In this document: piece after piece, positions 1 through 9,594 of the stretch
How the letters are laid out: the number at the start of each line of letters is the position of its first letter
How positions within the stretch are numbered: the stretch's first letter is position 1
Assembly (NCBI GenBank): GCA_963778225.1
Contig: CAVZTR010000012.1
Location: 372,001 to 436,000 of the forward strand
Length of the DNA: 64,000 nucleotides
Reading direction: 5' to 3'
Source of the DNA: JAGVSR01 sp963778225
GTDB lineage: Bacteria; Pseudomonadota; Alphaproteobacteria; Rhizobiales; Hyphomicrobiaceae
Program-made: the position numbers and the translations under genes
The notes under the pieces: generated by a model
Told to the model about the DNA's origin: nothing
The model's input: only the letters and a program-made list of their open reading frames with translations
The model's database searches: none

Positions 1-128
1 TTTACCGTTATGGGGCACTCTGACCTCGTAGCGTCGAGTTGCCGGTGGTTACCACGTCCCTGTCTGGGACAGCCGCAAAGAACCCACGGGCATCAGTTCA
101 GTTGAGTTGTGTCGAGTACGAGTGCCCA

Positions 129-1637
129 ATGGCCAAGCGTGTTCTAATCGTCGATGACGATCCTGCCCAGCGCCGCATCTTGGAAGAGATGATCAAGCGC
201 CAGGGCTTCGAAACCAAAACCACCAATTCCGGCGAACAGGCGATCCAGATCCTCGAGGGTCCGGATCATGGCTCCATCTCGCTCGTTCTCCTCGATCTCG
301 TCATGCCCGGCATCGACGGCATGGCCGTTCTCGACCGCCTCTCGCAGAAGCCCGGCATTCCGCCGATCATCGTACAGACCGCGCACGGTTCGATCGACGC
401 CGCCATCAACGCGATGCGCGCCGGTGCCGCTGACTTCGTCATCAAGCCGGCTTCGCCAGAGCGGCTGGAAGTTTCCATCAAGACCGCGCTCAAGATCGAA
501 GCGCTGTCGGGCGAAATCAGCCGCATCAAGAAGAAGGCCGAGGGCACCCTCACCTTCAACGACCTCATCATTCGCGGCGATGCCATGCAGCGGGTCATCT
601 CGCTCGGCAAGCGCGCCGCGGCCTCCAACATCCCTGTCCTGATCGAGGGTGAATCGGGCGTCGGCAAGGAACTCATCGCACGCGCCATCCAGGGCGAGAG
701 CGAGCGGGCCGGCAAGCCGTTCGTCACCGTCAACTGCGGCGCGATCCCGGAAAACCTCGTCGAAAGCATCCTGTTCGGCCACGAGAAGGGATCGTTCACG
801 GGTGCTTCTGAAAAGCGCATCGGCAAGTTCCAGGAGGCCGACGGCGGCACGCTGTTCCTCGACGAAGTCGGCGAACTGCCGCTCGAAGCCCAGGTGAAGC
901 TGCTGCGCGCGCTGCAGGAAGGCGAGATCGATCCGGTCGGGTCGAAGAGGCCGGTGAAGGTCAACTTCCGCCTGATCTCGGCGACCAACCGCGACATGAT
1001 CCAGCAGGTGAAAGACGGCAAGTTCCGCGAGGATCTCTACTATCGCCTCAACGTGTTTCCCATCTGGGTGCCGCCGCTGCGCGAGCGCGTCGAAGATGTT
1101 CCGGAACTCGCTCAGCATTTCGTGGCCCGCTTTGCGGCGGAAGAAGGCAAGCGCGTTTCAGGTCTCTCGTCCGATGCGCTGAACCTGATCAAGGCCTACA
1201 CTTGGCCCGGAAACGTGCGCCAGCTCGAAAACGCCGTTTTCCGCGCGATCGTTCTTGCCGACCGCCCGGAGCTGACGGTCAACGAGTTTCCGCAGATCGC
1301 CGCCCACGTCGAAGGCTTCCACGCCGAGGTTCCCGCCGCGCCTGCCGAACCGCTGCGCAAGCCGGCGTTTACCGGTCCGGCGTTGCTGGGAGCGGAAGAT
1401 CGCATCCCGCAGACAATGGAAGTGCGCAGTGATTTCGGCGCCAGCGCGCTCGGCATTCCGGCGGTGGACGCCTCCGGCGACATTCGCCCACTTGAGGCGA
1501 TCGAAGCGGACATGATCCGCCTCGCGCTCGGGCGCTATCGCGGACACATGACGGAAGTCGCCAAGCGGCTCAACATCGGCCGCTCGACGCTCTATCGCAA
1601 AATGCAGGAATACGGTCTGGAGCAACGCGTCAACTAG
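129..1637 (+). CDS. NtrC-family sigma54-dependent response regulator
   Basis: A 502-residue activator of sigma54 promoters with three modules. The receiver domain (about 1-120) has an acidic pocket at DDD (9-11), the phosphoacceptor Asp56 in LLDLVMP and the conserved Lys near 106. The AAA+ domain has Walker A GESGVGK ending at Lys180, the sigma54-contact loop GSFTGA (221-226, Ser instead of the usual Ala) and Walker B LFLDEVGE. A Fis-type helix-turn-helix ends the protein (GRSTLYRKMQEYG). I chose ATG 129 because the receiver core begins there; an in-frame start at 39 would add 30 residues that do not look like a domain. No sensor kinase is adjacent, so the signal and regulon are unknown. The family call is firm; the specific member is not. 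Confidence 0.93.
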   Translation: MAKRVLIVDDDPAQRRILEEMIKRQGFETKTTNSGEQAIQILEGPDHGSISLVLLDLVMPGIDGMAVLDRLSQKPGIPPIIVQTAHGSIDAAINAMRAGAADFVIKPASPERLEVSIKTALKIEALSGEISRIKKKAEGTLTFNDLIIRGDAMQRVISLGKRAAASNIPVLIEGESGVGKELIARAIQGESERAGKPFVTVNCGAIPENLVESILFGHEKGSFTGASEKRIGKFQEADGGTLFLDEVGELPLEAQVKLLRALQEGEIDPVGSKRPVKVNFRLISATNRDMIQQVKDGKFREDLYYRLNVFPIWVPPLRERVEDVPELAQHFVARFAAEEGKRVSGLSSDALNLIKAYTWPGNVRQLENAVFRAIVLADRPELTVNEFPQIAAHVEGFHAEVPAAPAEPLRKPAFTGPALLGAEDRIPQTMEVRSDFGASALGIPAVDASGDIRPLEAIEADMIRLALGRYRGHMTEVAKRLNIGRSTLYRKMQEYGLEQRVN

Positions 1638-1675
1638 GCCTTCGGGCCAGCCCCTTGTACGCCCCTGCAGATCGC

Positions 1676-1716
1676 GGAGGGTCCGGTGGCTTCACACCGG
1701 GCCCTCCTTTGTTTTT
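1676..1716 (+). terminator. Rho-independent terminator after the sigma54 regulator
   Basis: Arms GGAGGGTCCGGTG and CACCGGGCCCTCC form a GC-rich stem (1676-1707), followed by TTTGTTTTT. It sits about 40 bp after the regulator stop codon. Confidence 0.8.
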
Positions 1717-1796
1717 CCATTGTTTTTGGCTGACGAGCGGGGTCTTGCGGAGGGTGCCCGGTTGAAGAATCGGCTAACCAATCGCTTGCGCGGCCG

Positions 1797-1812
1797 GTGT
1801 GCATGTGCACAC
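1797..1812. promoter_or_regulatory. Short dyad upstream of the L,D-transpeptidase
   Basis: Seven-base arms GTGTGCA and TGCACAC flank a TG spacer, about 70 bp before the transpeptidase ATG. This could be a regulator site; no matching regulator was recognised. Confidence 0.25.
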
Positions 1813-1880
1813 AGGAACGCTCGAACGGAATAAGGGTGCCGCCGGCTGCGTTCCAAACCGGACTTGCGGGAGAGACCACG

Positions 1881-3740
1881 ATGGGCCGACTTCGCTGTGC
1901 CGCGCTGAGTGTGCTTGCGCTCACCGTCATATGCCCCGCAACCTTTGCGGCGGAGCCTGCTCCTGCGACCGCCTCCGACGTTCCGGTTCAAACGGGCAGC
2001 ATTGGCGGTGCGGATGCGGCCATCGGAGCCGCCGCTCGCAAACTGATCGAGCCCGCGCCCGTCGTGGACAGTGCGCATCTCTTGCCGGCAGAGACTGTTT
2101 CGACAGGCACTGACGCGCAACCCGCCGCTGCGCCACCCAAGCCGACGCCTGAGGAACTGGATCGGACCGCGCTATCGACTTTTTATCAGGCGCGCGGAGA
2201 TCAGCCGCTGTGGGTGACCTCGGACGGGTTCACAACGAAGGGTCGGTTGGCATTGGCGGAGTTGAGCCGCGCCGGGCGTTGGGGACTCGATCCCGCAGAT
2301 TTCAAAGTCCCCGATCTTGCAGGTGCTCCGACGCCGGAGGCGCTCGCGGAAGCCGAAAGCGGATTGTCGCTCGCCGTGATGGCCTACGCGCGCCATGCGC
2401 GAGGCGGCAAGATCGCAAAGCCCGCGGAGCAGCTTTCGTCTTATTTCGATCGGCGTCCGCAGTGGAAGGACCGGACCGAATTATTGTCCGAACTCGCCAA
2501 GACGGACAACCCTGCCCAGGTGCTCGTCGATCTGCATCCCAAGCATCCGCAGTTCACTTTGTTGCAGCAGGCGTGGCTCGAGACGCTGCGTGCCAAGTCG
2601 GCGCGTGGCGCGAAGCTGCCGGCCGGTAGCGATTTGAAGCCGGGCGAGAGCCACGCAGATGTCGAAGCACTGCGTAAACGGCTCGCCGTAGCCGCCGCTG
2701 ATGGAACCTCGGTGCAGTTTTATGACGATGAACTCGCGGAGGCCGTGCGCGGCTTTCAGACCTTGAAAGGCCTCGCCTCCGATGGCGTTCTCACGGCCGA
2801 GACGCGGGCGAAGCTCAATCAGCCGATCAAGGGCAACACCGATCAGCTTGCCGCCAATATGCAGATGTGGCGCTACCTACCTGCCGATCTCGGCGACATG
2901 CATGTGATGCTCAATGTGCCCGAGTATGAAATTCGTATTCTCAAATCGGGTGAAGAGGTCTTCCACGAGCGCGTCACCGTTGGCCTCGTCAACAAACAGA
3001 CGCCGATCTTTTCGGACCAGATCGAACTCGTCACGTTCAAGTCGCGTTGGCGCGTGCCGGATTCGATCAAGGTGCGCGAGATCTGGCCGAGCCTGCTGTC
3101 GGGTGGCGGTATGATGCGCCAGCACGGGCTCGAAATGAGACGCCTGGGCACAGACGAATTGGTCGACTGGCGCAAGATCGACTGGTCGAAGACGCCGATG
3201 GCCGATTACGTTGTCTGGCAGCCGCCGGGCAAGATCAACCAGCTCGGCATCGTGAAGTTCTCATTTCCGAACAAGCACTACGTGTTCATGCACGACACGC
3301 CGGACAAGCACATGTTTGCGTGGACACGGCGGGCGAACAGCCACGGCTGCATGCGCATACGCAATCCGCTGAAGATGGCGGAGGTGATCCTGGCCGCCGA
3401 CAAGGCGTGGGACCGCGCGAAGATCGACGATCTGGTAAAGAACGGGCCAGACCATAATCTCGTGCCGCTCGACAAGAAGATCCCCGTCCACATCGTGTAC
3501 TTCACGGCGCGCGTCGAAGAGGGCGGCAAGATCACGACGTTCGGCGACATTTACGGCCACGAGAAGCGCTTCGCACTGGCGCTCAAAGGTCAGTGGAACA
3601 AGATCAAGGTTGGGCCGGATCATCTGGCGCCCGTCGATGAGACGAAGCCGCCGGTGGTTGCGCAGCGCAAAGCTCCCAAGGGCAAGAACGACGACAGCGT
3701 GCTCAGCCTCGTCAATTCGGCTCTCGGTAGCGGGTTCTGA
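1881..3740 (+). CDS. Periplasmic L,D-transpeptidase (YcbB/LdtD-like)
   Basis: A 619-residue murein cross-linking enzyme. The N-terminus is a signal peptide (MGRLRCAALSVLALTVICPA, likely cut after TFAA), so I start at ATG 1881 rather than the upstream in-frame ATG at 1797. Next come an Ala/Pro-rich linker, a YcbB-like scaffold region, a peptidoglycan-binding domain near residues 255-315 (FQTLKGLASDGVLTAETRAKL), and a YkuD catalytic domain with the SHGCMR motif, catalytic Cys about residue 490. In this family the enzyme makes 3-3 cross-links between meso-diaminopimelate residues using tetrapeptide donors. It stands alone between two terminators, so it is probably monocistronic. Confidence 0.93.
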   Translation: MGRLRCAALSVLALTVICPATFAAEPAPATASDVPVQTGSIGGADAAIGAAARKLIEPAPVVDSAHLLPAETVSTGTDAQPAAAPPKPTPEELDRTALSTFYQARGDQPLWVTSDGFTTKGRLALAELSRAGRWGLDPADFKVPDLAGAPTPEALAEAESGLSLAVMAYARHARGGKIAKPAEQLSSYFDRRPQWKDRTELLSELAKTDNPAQVLVDLHPKHPQFTLLQQAWLETLRAKSARGAKLPAGSDLKPGESHADVEALRKRLAVAAADGTSVQFYDDELAEAVRGFQTLKGLASDGVLTAETRAKLNQPIKGNTDQLAANMQMWRYLPADLGDMHVMLNVPEYEIRILKSGEEVFHERVTVGLVNKQTPIFSDQIELVTFKSRWRVPDSIKVREIWPSLLSGGGMMRQHGLEMRRLGTDELVDWRKIDWSKTPMADYVVWQPPGKINQLGIVKFSFPNKHYVFMHDTPDKHMFAWTRRANSHGCMRIRNPLKMAEVILAADKAWDRAKIDDLVKNGPDHNLVPLDKKIPVHIVYFTARVEEGGKITTFGDIYGHEKRFALALKGQWNKIKVGPDHLAPVDETKPPVVAQRKAPKGKNDDSVLSLVNSALGSGF

Positions 3741-3769
3741 TCGCAAGCGGATGATGACGGAAACAGAAA

Positions 3770-3795
3770 GGGCGCCTCGCGAGAGGCGCCCTTTT
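3770..3795. terminator. Bidirectional terminator between transpeptidase and TonB receptor
   Basis: Perfect stem GGGCGCCTC / GAGGCGCCC with loop GCGA, followed by TTTT on the plus strand. It lies between two convergent genes. Confidence 0.85.
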
Positions 3796-3824
3796 CCGTG
3801 CCAACAGACGGGAGGGTCTGTTCG

Positions 3825-6606
3825 TTAGAACTGATAGCGGAAGCCGGTCCAGAAGGTGCGGCCGAGGCCGGGCTTCATGCCGTCTTCGCGGTCGGAGATA
3901 TAGAACTCGTTGGTGAGGTTGTCGCCCGAGACCCAGAGGCTTGCGCCCGAGTTGCCGAGGGCCAGATTGGCGCGAGCCGAGAGCAACCAGACGGACGGCA
4001 CTTCGCCATCTTCACCGGCTTCCTCGATTTCGCATTCGTAATGTGCCAGCGGCCGCACCGTCTTCGCATTCGACTTCGCCACCGAAGCCGAACGGCGTGT
4101 TGTCTTCATCGGTGAAGAACGAACCACGATACGTGCAGGTGACGCTCGCATCCCAGCGCCAGCCCGTCGTCTGCTGCACGCCGAGCGTGAGAGCGGCAAC
4201 GTGGAGCGGAACTTCCGGAATGCGATTGCCGCTCAAGTCCTCGCCATCCGGCGTGGTCAGATCCTCGAACTCGCCGCGGGTGTAGAGATAGTTCGCCTCA
4301 CCGAAGAAGTTGAGCGAACCGCCCGTGTAAGGCTGCGAGTTCAAGCGGCCGAGAAGTTCCACACCGTAAATTGAAACCTCGTCAGCACGGCCGAACGAAC
4401 GGTCCGAGGTGTCGGAGAATGAGGCGCCGAACTGGTAGTTTTCGAGGAGCTGATAGAAACCGACGGCTTCGAAGTCGAGGCCCTTGATGGCGTTCGAACG
4501 GAAGCCGAGGTTGAAGTTGTCGCCGATCTCGTCTTCCACGGGGAAGTCTTCGTTGCGAAGAACGCCGGTGGACATGCCGCGGTGATAGCCGCCGAACACC
4601 GTCGTGAGGTTGAAGCCGGTGTAGGCGAACGATACGCCCGGAAGAGCATTGAAATTGTCAAAGCTCTCGGAGGACGGATCGGGATTCAAGACAATGCCGT
4701 CAACCGAGAGGCACTCGTCGTCCGGGGAACGAACGTGCCAACGGGGCAGTCATCGGATCCGCCGGCTTCGCTTTCTTCGCGCGCGACGACGCGGTTGGTG
4801 CGGCCCACTTGGTACCATTCGAAACGGATGCCGGGGACGACGTTGAAGTCGGTTGCGACCTTGACGTTGGTCTGCATGAAGGCCGAGACGGCATTCGCGT
4901 CCAGTTCACGGTCGAAGATCGTCGCGCCCGCTTCATCGCCCGACTTCAGGATTTCATCATTGCGGCCGATGAAGTTGCGGTTCGTCATATCCTGATATTC
5001 GTAGCGCACGCCGGCCTGAATATCCTGGTTGAAGCCCAAGATATTGCGGTTGGCCCATTCGGCGCGCACTTCGCCGCCGACGTGGCGGAAGGTGCGCAGG
5101 CGACCGAACATCGTATCCTCGCCGAAAGAAGATTTCGCTCTCTTCATCGGGATCTGTCGGCGCTGCGGGATCAAACACGGGGGCTGCGCCACCTGCCGAG
5201 CCGCCGGGAGCCGACTCGAAGGTGTTCAACTGATAGCGATCGCGCTGGTGATACCCAGCATAGACGCGCGTGGTGAGGGTCGTATCGTCATCGATGTAGG
5301 CATTGTGCACGATCTGGCCGCGCCAGATGTCGCCCGCGTATGTGTTGAGACCAGCAGCGCCGGCGTAGCAGGTTTTGCAGTGCTTCAGGTTCGCGAACTG
5401 CTGCTCGGCAAATCCGCGTTGGCCGCTGCGAACAATCCTTCCGCAGCATGTCGCGGCTTCGTCTTCGTCACGTCTGCTGGCGTAAGCCGGAAGTCGCCGA
5501 GATCGCGTTCACCCAGGAAGTTCTGCTCGTCGTAGTTGTCGCGCTGGCGGGCGTACGAGGCCGTCACGACGAGGTCGGAGTCGGAGCCCTTGAAGCCGAG
5601 CGAGCCGTAGAAGTCGTTGAAACGAAGCGTTTCGGTGTCCCATGCGCCTTGCACGTTGGCGCCGGTGTACGAGAGCACGAGGCCGACGTTATCGACCATC
5701 TGGCGCGTATGCACGTGCCAGCGATAGGACAGGTCGACCTGATCGTCGCCATCAATACGTTCGTCGTCTTCGTTGATGAAGAACCCGCGGTCGGTTTCGG
5801 TGAAGCCGATGGCTCCGCTGACGACCGTTTCATTCGGCCCGAAGGGCGACAGGTTGCGGGCGTTGACGACGCCGAAGTTGTTGTTGGGGCCATGCGTGAT
5901 GACGGTGCCACGAATGACTTCGACGCTTTCGAAGCGCTCGATCGGGCCCCAGTAGTGGACGGATGGGTCGAGCCACAGCGCGAGGTTGTTGGCGTGGCCA
6001 TCTTCCATCACGAGGACTTTGCGTGAGCGGCGGGCGGGCGAGCCGCGCACCGACACGCCGCCATGCTGGGCATTGGCGTCGTCGTTGATGATCGTGACGC
6101 CGGGCACGCGGGTCAGCGCTTCGTTGATGTTACGCGGCTGCTGCTCGGCGAGCATCTTCCGGCGTTACGTTGGTCGCAGCGCCTGAAAACCCTTCGAGGT
6201 TGGATGGAATGAGCTGTGTCGGGTTCACAGGTGTGGTGGCGGACTGCTCGGCGCGGGCAGCAGCACCCCTGGCTGCCGGCGAACCGTAAGGCGAATTAGG
6301 AAGGACACTGGCCGGATTGAAGGGTTCGGGAGGCGCTACGGCGACCGGCGGCGGCAGCGGGGTCGGCTCCGAGGCAGGTGCTGCCTGCTGCTGAGGCTTC
6401 GGCTTGGGCTTCGGTTTGGCGGCAGCGGGCTTTGGAGCAGGCGTCGGTGCCTGCTCTTGCTGGACCTCGACTTCAGGTACCGACGATCCGCTCGAATCCT
6501 GAGCGGCCGGCGTTCCAGAAGCCGGAGGCGCTTCCTGCGCCAGGCCTGACGCCGAACCCGCAACGCTCATGCCGCCAATCAAAACGGCCCCCAAAACTTT
6601 CTTCAT
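3825..6606 (-). pseudogene. TonB-dependent outer-membrane receptor with five frameshifts
   Basis: Pieces in different frames join into one receptor. There is a signal peptide (MKKVLGAVLIGGMSVAGSAS), a Pro/Lys-rich linker with KPKPKPKP, a plug domain (NINEALTRVPGV, SVRGS, ESVEVIRG) and a beta-barrel ending in a terminal Phe (TGFRYQF). The plug resembles the FecA/ferric-siderophore class. The frame changes near 6155, 5407, 5125, 4726 and 4045; at 4726 the break lies in a CCCC run. No frame has extra stops before its junction and both ends are preserved, so the damage is recent or is sequence error. The start at 6606 has a purine-rich site (GGTGGGGGA) upstream. The ligand cannot be told. Confidence 0.85.
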
Positions 6607-6765
6607 TTGCAGTCCCCCACCCCGCGCCGCTTTCGGCGAATCCGTCCGTGCCACAAAATGGCCATGTCTCTGCCTACGTCCTGAAATCACGGGTCACAAT
6701 GGTCGGAAGTTCCCGATCTGCTTGAGAATTTGCGCATTCGAGTTGTCAGTGTGGCCAGACTGCTA

Positions 6766-6780
6766 CGGGAAAAATTCCCG
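6766..6780. promoter_or_regulatory. Palindrome between the TonB receptor and aguA
   Basis: CGGGAA-AAA-TTCCCG is a perfect dyad about 160 bp upstream of the receptor start, and a further TTCCCG lies within 15 bp. It could be an operator for the receptor. No known consensus (Fur, Irr) was matched with confidence. Confidence 0.3.
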
Positions 6781-6948
6781 CACTATTCCCGATACTTAGG
6801 TAATTGTCCGTAGGCGGGAAGATATAGGCTGTGATGGCGAGTGTTTTGCTACCCCTTCACGGCAAGGGCCGACGTTTCTTGACTCTCTTCACGGGGGGTT
6901 CCACACCGCGCTTCAAGAGTTCCGTCGTCCCTTTGGATCTGCCGCCAC

Positions 6949-7974
6949 ATGACCGCGACCGCACCCGAGACCGCCATCACCGTTCCCGCCGAATGGGTGC
7001 CCCAGGAAGCCGTCTGGACGGCGTGGCCGGCCGATGCCGACGAATGGAATGGTGACCTGGAGGCGCCGCGCCGAGACATCACGGGGCTTGTTCGCGTTCT
7101 GGCTGAGCACGGCAATCGCGTCCGTCTGCTCGCCAACGGCAAAGAGGCGGAAGAGACGGCGACGGCCGCGGTTGGTGCGCTGGCGGAAATCATCCCGGCC
7201 CGCTACGGCGATATCTGGCTGCGTGACACCGGGCCGATCTTTGCACATGCGGGCAAGGACCTGGTTGCGCTGAGGTTCAAGACCAACAGCTGGGGCGGGA
7301 AGTATGAGCTTCCCGACGACGTCACCGTGGGCGACGACGTGGCCCGTCTCGCCGGTGCCAAGGTCAAGCGGTTCGATTTCGTACTCGAAGGCGGCGCGGT
7401 CGATCAGGACGGCGAAGGCACGATCCTGACGACACGGCAAACGCTGCTCAATCCGAACCGAAACGGCTGGGGTAAGGAACAGGCTGAGGCAGCGCTGCGA
7501 CAGGCATTCGGTGCCAAGGCGATCATCTGGATCGACGAAGGCTTGAAGAACGATCACACCGACGGGCACATCGATAACATCGCCCGCTTCGTCTCGCCTG
7601 GCCGGGTGGTCTGTCAGGCAGCGAGCGGTGCAGACGATCCCAACGCCGAGACACTGGACGCGATTGCCGCAACGCTGGCGAATGCGACAGACGCGGCGGG
7701 CCGCAAGCTCGAGGTCGTTCGCGTTCCCGGTGTCGGGCTTTATCGCAACGCGTTGGGTGAGGTGTCGCCCGCGTCGCACATGAACTTCATCATCGCCAAC
7801 GGAGTTGTCGTGGTTCCGGTCTATGGTTCTGCGAGCGAAGCGGCGGCTCTGGACGCGCTACGCGCCGTATTTCCGGGCCGGGCCGTCATCGGAGTGCCGT
7901 CGAAAGGTCTGCTTGGCTGCGGCATGGCCGGTGGCGGATCGTTTCACTGCATCACGCAGCAGCAGCCTCTGTAA
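6949..7974 (+). CDS. aguA: Agmatine deiminase
   Basis: A 341-residue cytoplasmic enzyme of the peptidyl-arginine-deiminase fold that hydrolyses agmatine to N-carbamoylputrescine and ammonia. Family signatures include WPADADEWNGD near the N-terminus, YGDIWLRDTGP, the HTDGHIDN active-site segment and a C-terminal catalytic Cys (about 334) in GGGSFHCITQQ. Most family members read GGGNIHCITQQ here; the change is conservative around the Cys. The stop is 12 bp before the N-carbamoylputrescine amidase gene, so the two genes form an operon and complete a two-step route to putrescine. Confidence 0.93.
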   Translation: MTATAPETAITVPAEWVPQEAVWTAWPADADEWNGDLEAPRRDITGLVRVLAEHGNRVRLLANGKEAEETATAAVGALAEIIPARYGDIWLRDTGPIFAHAGKDLVALRFKTNSWGGKYELPDDVTVGDDVARLAGAKVKRFDFVLEGGAVDQDGEGTILTTRQTLLNPNRNGWGKEQAEAALRQAFGAKAIIWIDEGLKNDHTDGHIDNIARFVSPGRVVCQAASGADDPNAETLDAIAATLANATDAAGRKLEVVRVPGVGLYRNALGEVSPASHMNFIIANGVVVVPVYGSASEAAALDALRAVFPGRAVIGVPSKGLLGCGMAGGGSFHCITQQQPL

Positions 7975-7986
7975 GGAGCGCCGTTC

Positions 7987-8850
7987 ATGGCGAAGAACCG
8001 TTCGATCACGGTCGCTGGAATTCAGACGCACTATGGTCCCGACATGGCCGGCAACATTGCGCGCACCGAAGCTTTCGTGCGCGAGGCGGCGCGCAGAGGC
8101 GCGCAGGTGATCCTGCCGTCTGAATTGTTTCAGGGCATCTACTTTTGCACCAAGCAGGATCCGAAGTGGTTCCTGACAGCGTTCCCTGCCGATACGCATC
8201 CGTGCGTGCTGGCCATGCAAAAGCTGGCGAAGGAACTCGGCGTCGTGATCCCGGTATCGATCTTCGAGAAAGATGGGCCTCGGTACTACAACAGCATCGT
8301 CATCGTCGACGCGGACGGCACAGCACTCGGCACCTACCGCAAGAGCCATATTCCGGACGGACCGGGCTACCAGGAGAAGTATTACTTCCGGCCGGGCGAT
8401 ACGGGATTCAAGGTCTGGAAAACGCAAGCCGGCATCATCGGCGTCGGCATCTGCTGGGATCAGTGGTATCCGGAGTGTGCGCGCGCCATGGTTCTGCAGG
8501 GCGCCGAAATCCTGTTTTATCCGACGGCGATCGGATCGGAACCCTACGACAGTGCGCTCGACACGCATCTGCAGTGGCAGCGCGCGATGCAGGGACACGC
8601 GGTCTCGAACGCGGTGCCTATCGTTGCTGCGAACCGCATCGGGCTCGAAGACAACGAGGGTGTGCAGCAAAAGTTTTACGGCCACTCGTTCATCACCGAC
8701 CATCGCGGCGAACTGGTGGAGAGCTTTGGCGCGAAAGACGAAGGCGTGCTCGTCCACACATTCGATCTCGACATGATCGAAAGCTATCGGGCGGATTGGG
8801 GCTTCTTCCGGGATCGGCGCACAGATCTCTACGCCAAAAGCATCATCTGA
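7987..8850 (+). CDS. aguB: N-carbamoylputrescine amidase
   Basis: A 287-residue nitrilase-superfamily amidase that converts N-carbamoylputrescine to putrescine, CO2 and ammonia. The Glu-Lys-Cys triad is visible as Glu46 (LPSELFQG), Lys119 (YRKSHIPDG) and Cys156 (GVGICWDQWYPE). It follows aguA after 12 bp with a clear AAGGAG site in the gap. The pair supplies polyamine from arginine-derived agmatine; no arginine decarboxylase lies in the window. The stop is only 3 bp from the convergent DUF4186 gene. Confidence 0.94.
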   Translation: MAKNRSITVAGIQTHYGPDMAGNIARTEAFVREAARRGAQVILPSELFQGIYFCTKQDPKWFLTAFPADTHPCVLAMQKLAKELGVVIPVSIFEKDGPRYYNSIVIVDADGTALGTYRKSHIPDGPGYQEKYYFRPGDTGFKVWKTQAGIIGVGICWDQWYPECARAMVLQGAEILFYPTAIGSEPYDSALDTHLQWQRAMQGHAVSNAVPIVAANRIGLEDNEGVQQKFYGHSFITDHRGELVESFGAKDEGVLVHTFDLDMIESYRADWGFFRDRRTDLYAKSII

Positions 8851-8853
8851 AGG

Positions 8854-9252
8854 CTAGAGCGCCAGCTTCAGCTGCACGTCGCTTGGGTCGCGTCGCTCCG
8901 TCTTCGGCTGCGCATCGATCCAGCGCACGATCGCGGCGACGGCGTGGTCCTGCGCATCGCTGCTCATGGGTACGCCCGCAGGGATGCCGTGCCATTTGGC
9001 GAGGCAGCCGCGACAGCAGGTTGCGGTGGCGTGCTGGGCGATGAAGACGGGATGGCCGCGCATGGGCGTTTGCTTGCCGTCGTTCTTTGGCTGCGCTGGC
9101 GCGAGCCGTTCCTGAATGATCCGGCGGGCATGCTGCGCGATCTCGTCCGTTGACCGGAGGCTGACATACGCCTGCTCTTTCGGCCCCAACCGGAACCGCT
9201 GGCGGAAGGGCGAGCCAGAGAGGGCGCAGAAGACGTCGTCGAGCGGGCGCAT
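8854..9252 (-). CDS. DUF4186 family protein
   Basis: A 132-residue protein of unknown function. The family hallmark region is clear: RLAPAQPKNDGKQTPMRGHP, then VFIAQHATATCCRGCLAKWH, with Cys-Cys and Cys pairs that could bind a metal, though this is not shown. The start is uncertain: ATG 9252 begins just before the conserved FRQRFRLG region, while an in-frame GTG at 9297 would add 15 residues and would abut the operator-like dyad of the neighbouring toxin-antitoxin locus. There is no signal peptide. Confidence 0.82.
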   Translation of the reverse strand: MRPLDDVFCALSGSPFRQRFRLGPKEQAYVSLRSTDEIAQHARRIIQERLAPAQPKNDGKQTPMRGHPVFIAQHATATCCRGCLAKWHGIPAGVPMSSDAQDHAVAAIVRWIDAQPKTERRDPSDVQLKLAL

Positions 9253-9298
9253 TTTCAAAGGATAGCGGGATTCGCGCCGTCTTTCCTCCTGCTGCACC

Positions 9299-9350
9299 GT
9301 TAGACATTCTGTACAACGGCAGGCAGGTCGTGTTATACAATCTGTCTAAC
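9299..9350. promoter_or_regulatory. Inverted-repeat operator of the AbrB/Doc locus
   Basis: Two 19-bp arms (9299-9317 and 9332-9350), beginning GTTAGACA and ending TGTCTAAC, are inverted copies matching at about 15 of 19 positions with a 14-bp spacer. The right arm includes TATACAAT, which resembles a -10 box. The dyad ends 20 bp before the antitoxin ATG, as expected for autorepression by AbrB-type antitoxins. It also lies just upstream of the divergent DUF4186 gene, so it may control both. Confidence 0.65.
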
Positions 9351-9370
9351 GTGATAATGAGGACCGTCCC

Positions 9371-9594
9371 ATGCGCCTGCAGATCAAAAAAATTGGCAAC
9401 TCCACCGGCCTGATCCTGCCCAAGGAGCTTTTGCAGCGGCTTGGCCTCGAGCAGGGCGATGAGGTGATCGTGTCGGAAGAGCCCGACGGCTTGACCATCT
9501 CGCCCTATGCCGAAGACGACGACGAGACGATGCGTAGATCGCACGCAAAGTCATGAAGAAGTATGCGGGCACTCTGAAAGCACTCGCCAAGTGA
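9371..9594 (+). pseudogene. AbrB/MazE-type antitoxin, frameshifted near the C-terminus
   Basis: The N-terminal SpoVT/AbrB DNA-binding domain is intact (MRLQIKKIGNSTGLILPKEL, then GDEVIVSEEPDGLTISPY). After ATG CGT near 9535 the frame is off by two added bases or one lost base and reaches a stop at 9556. Reading the other frame restores a typical tail, IARKVMKKYAGTLKALAK, ending with TGA at 9592-9594. That stop overlaps the toxin GTG start in a GTGA arrangement, which supports the longer original gene. The shortened product keeps the DNA-binding part but loses the region that usually contacts the toxin. Confidence 0.8.

Noticed and set aside
3825..6606. Programmed ribosomal frameshifting in the TonB receptor
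   Set aside because: Five shifts of different direction without slippery heptamers do not fit a programmed event.
8145..9044. A 299-codon plus-strand frame overlapping aguB
   Set aside because: Out-of-frame shadow of aguB with Arg/Gly-rich translation; aguB has the full catalytic triad.
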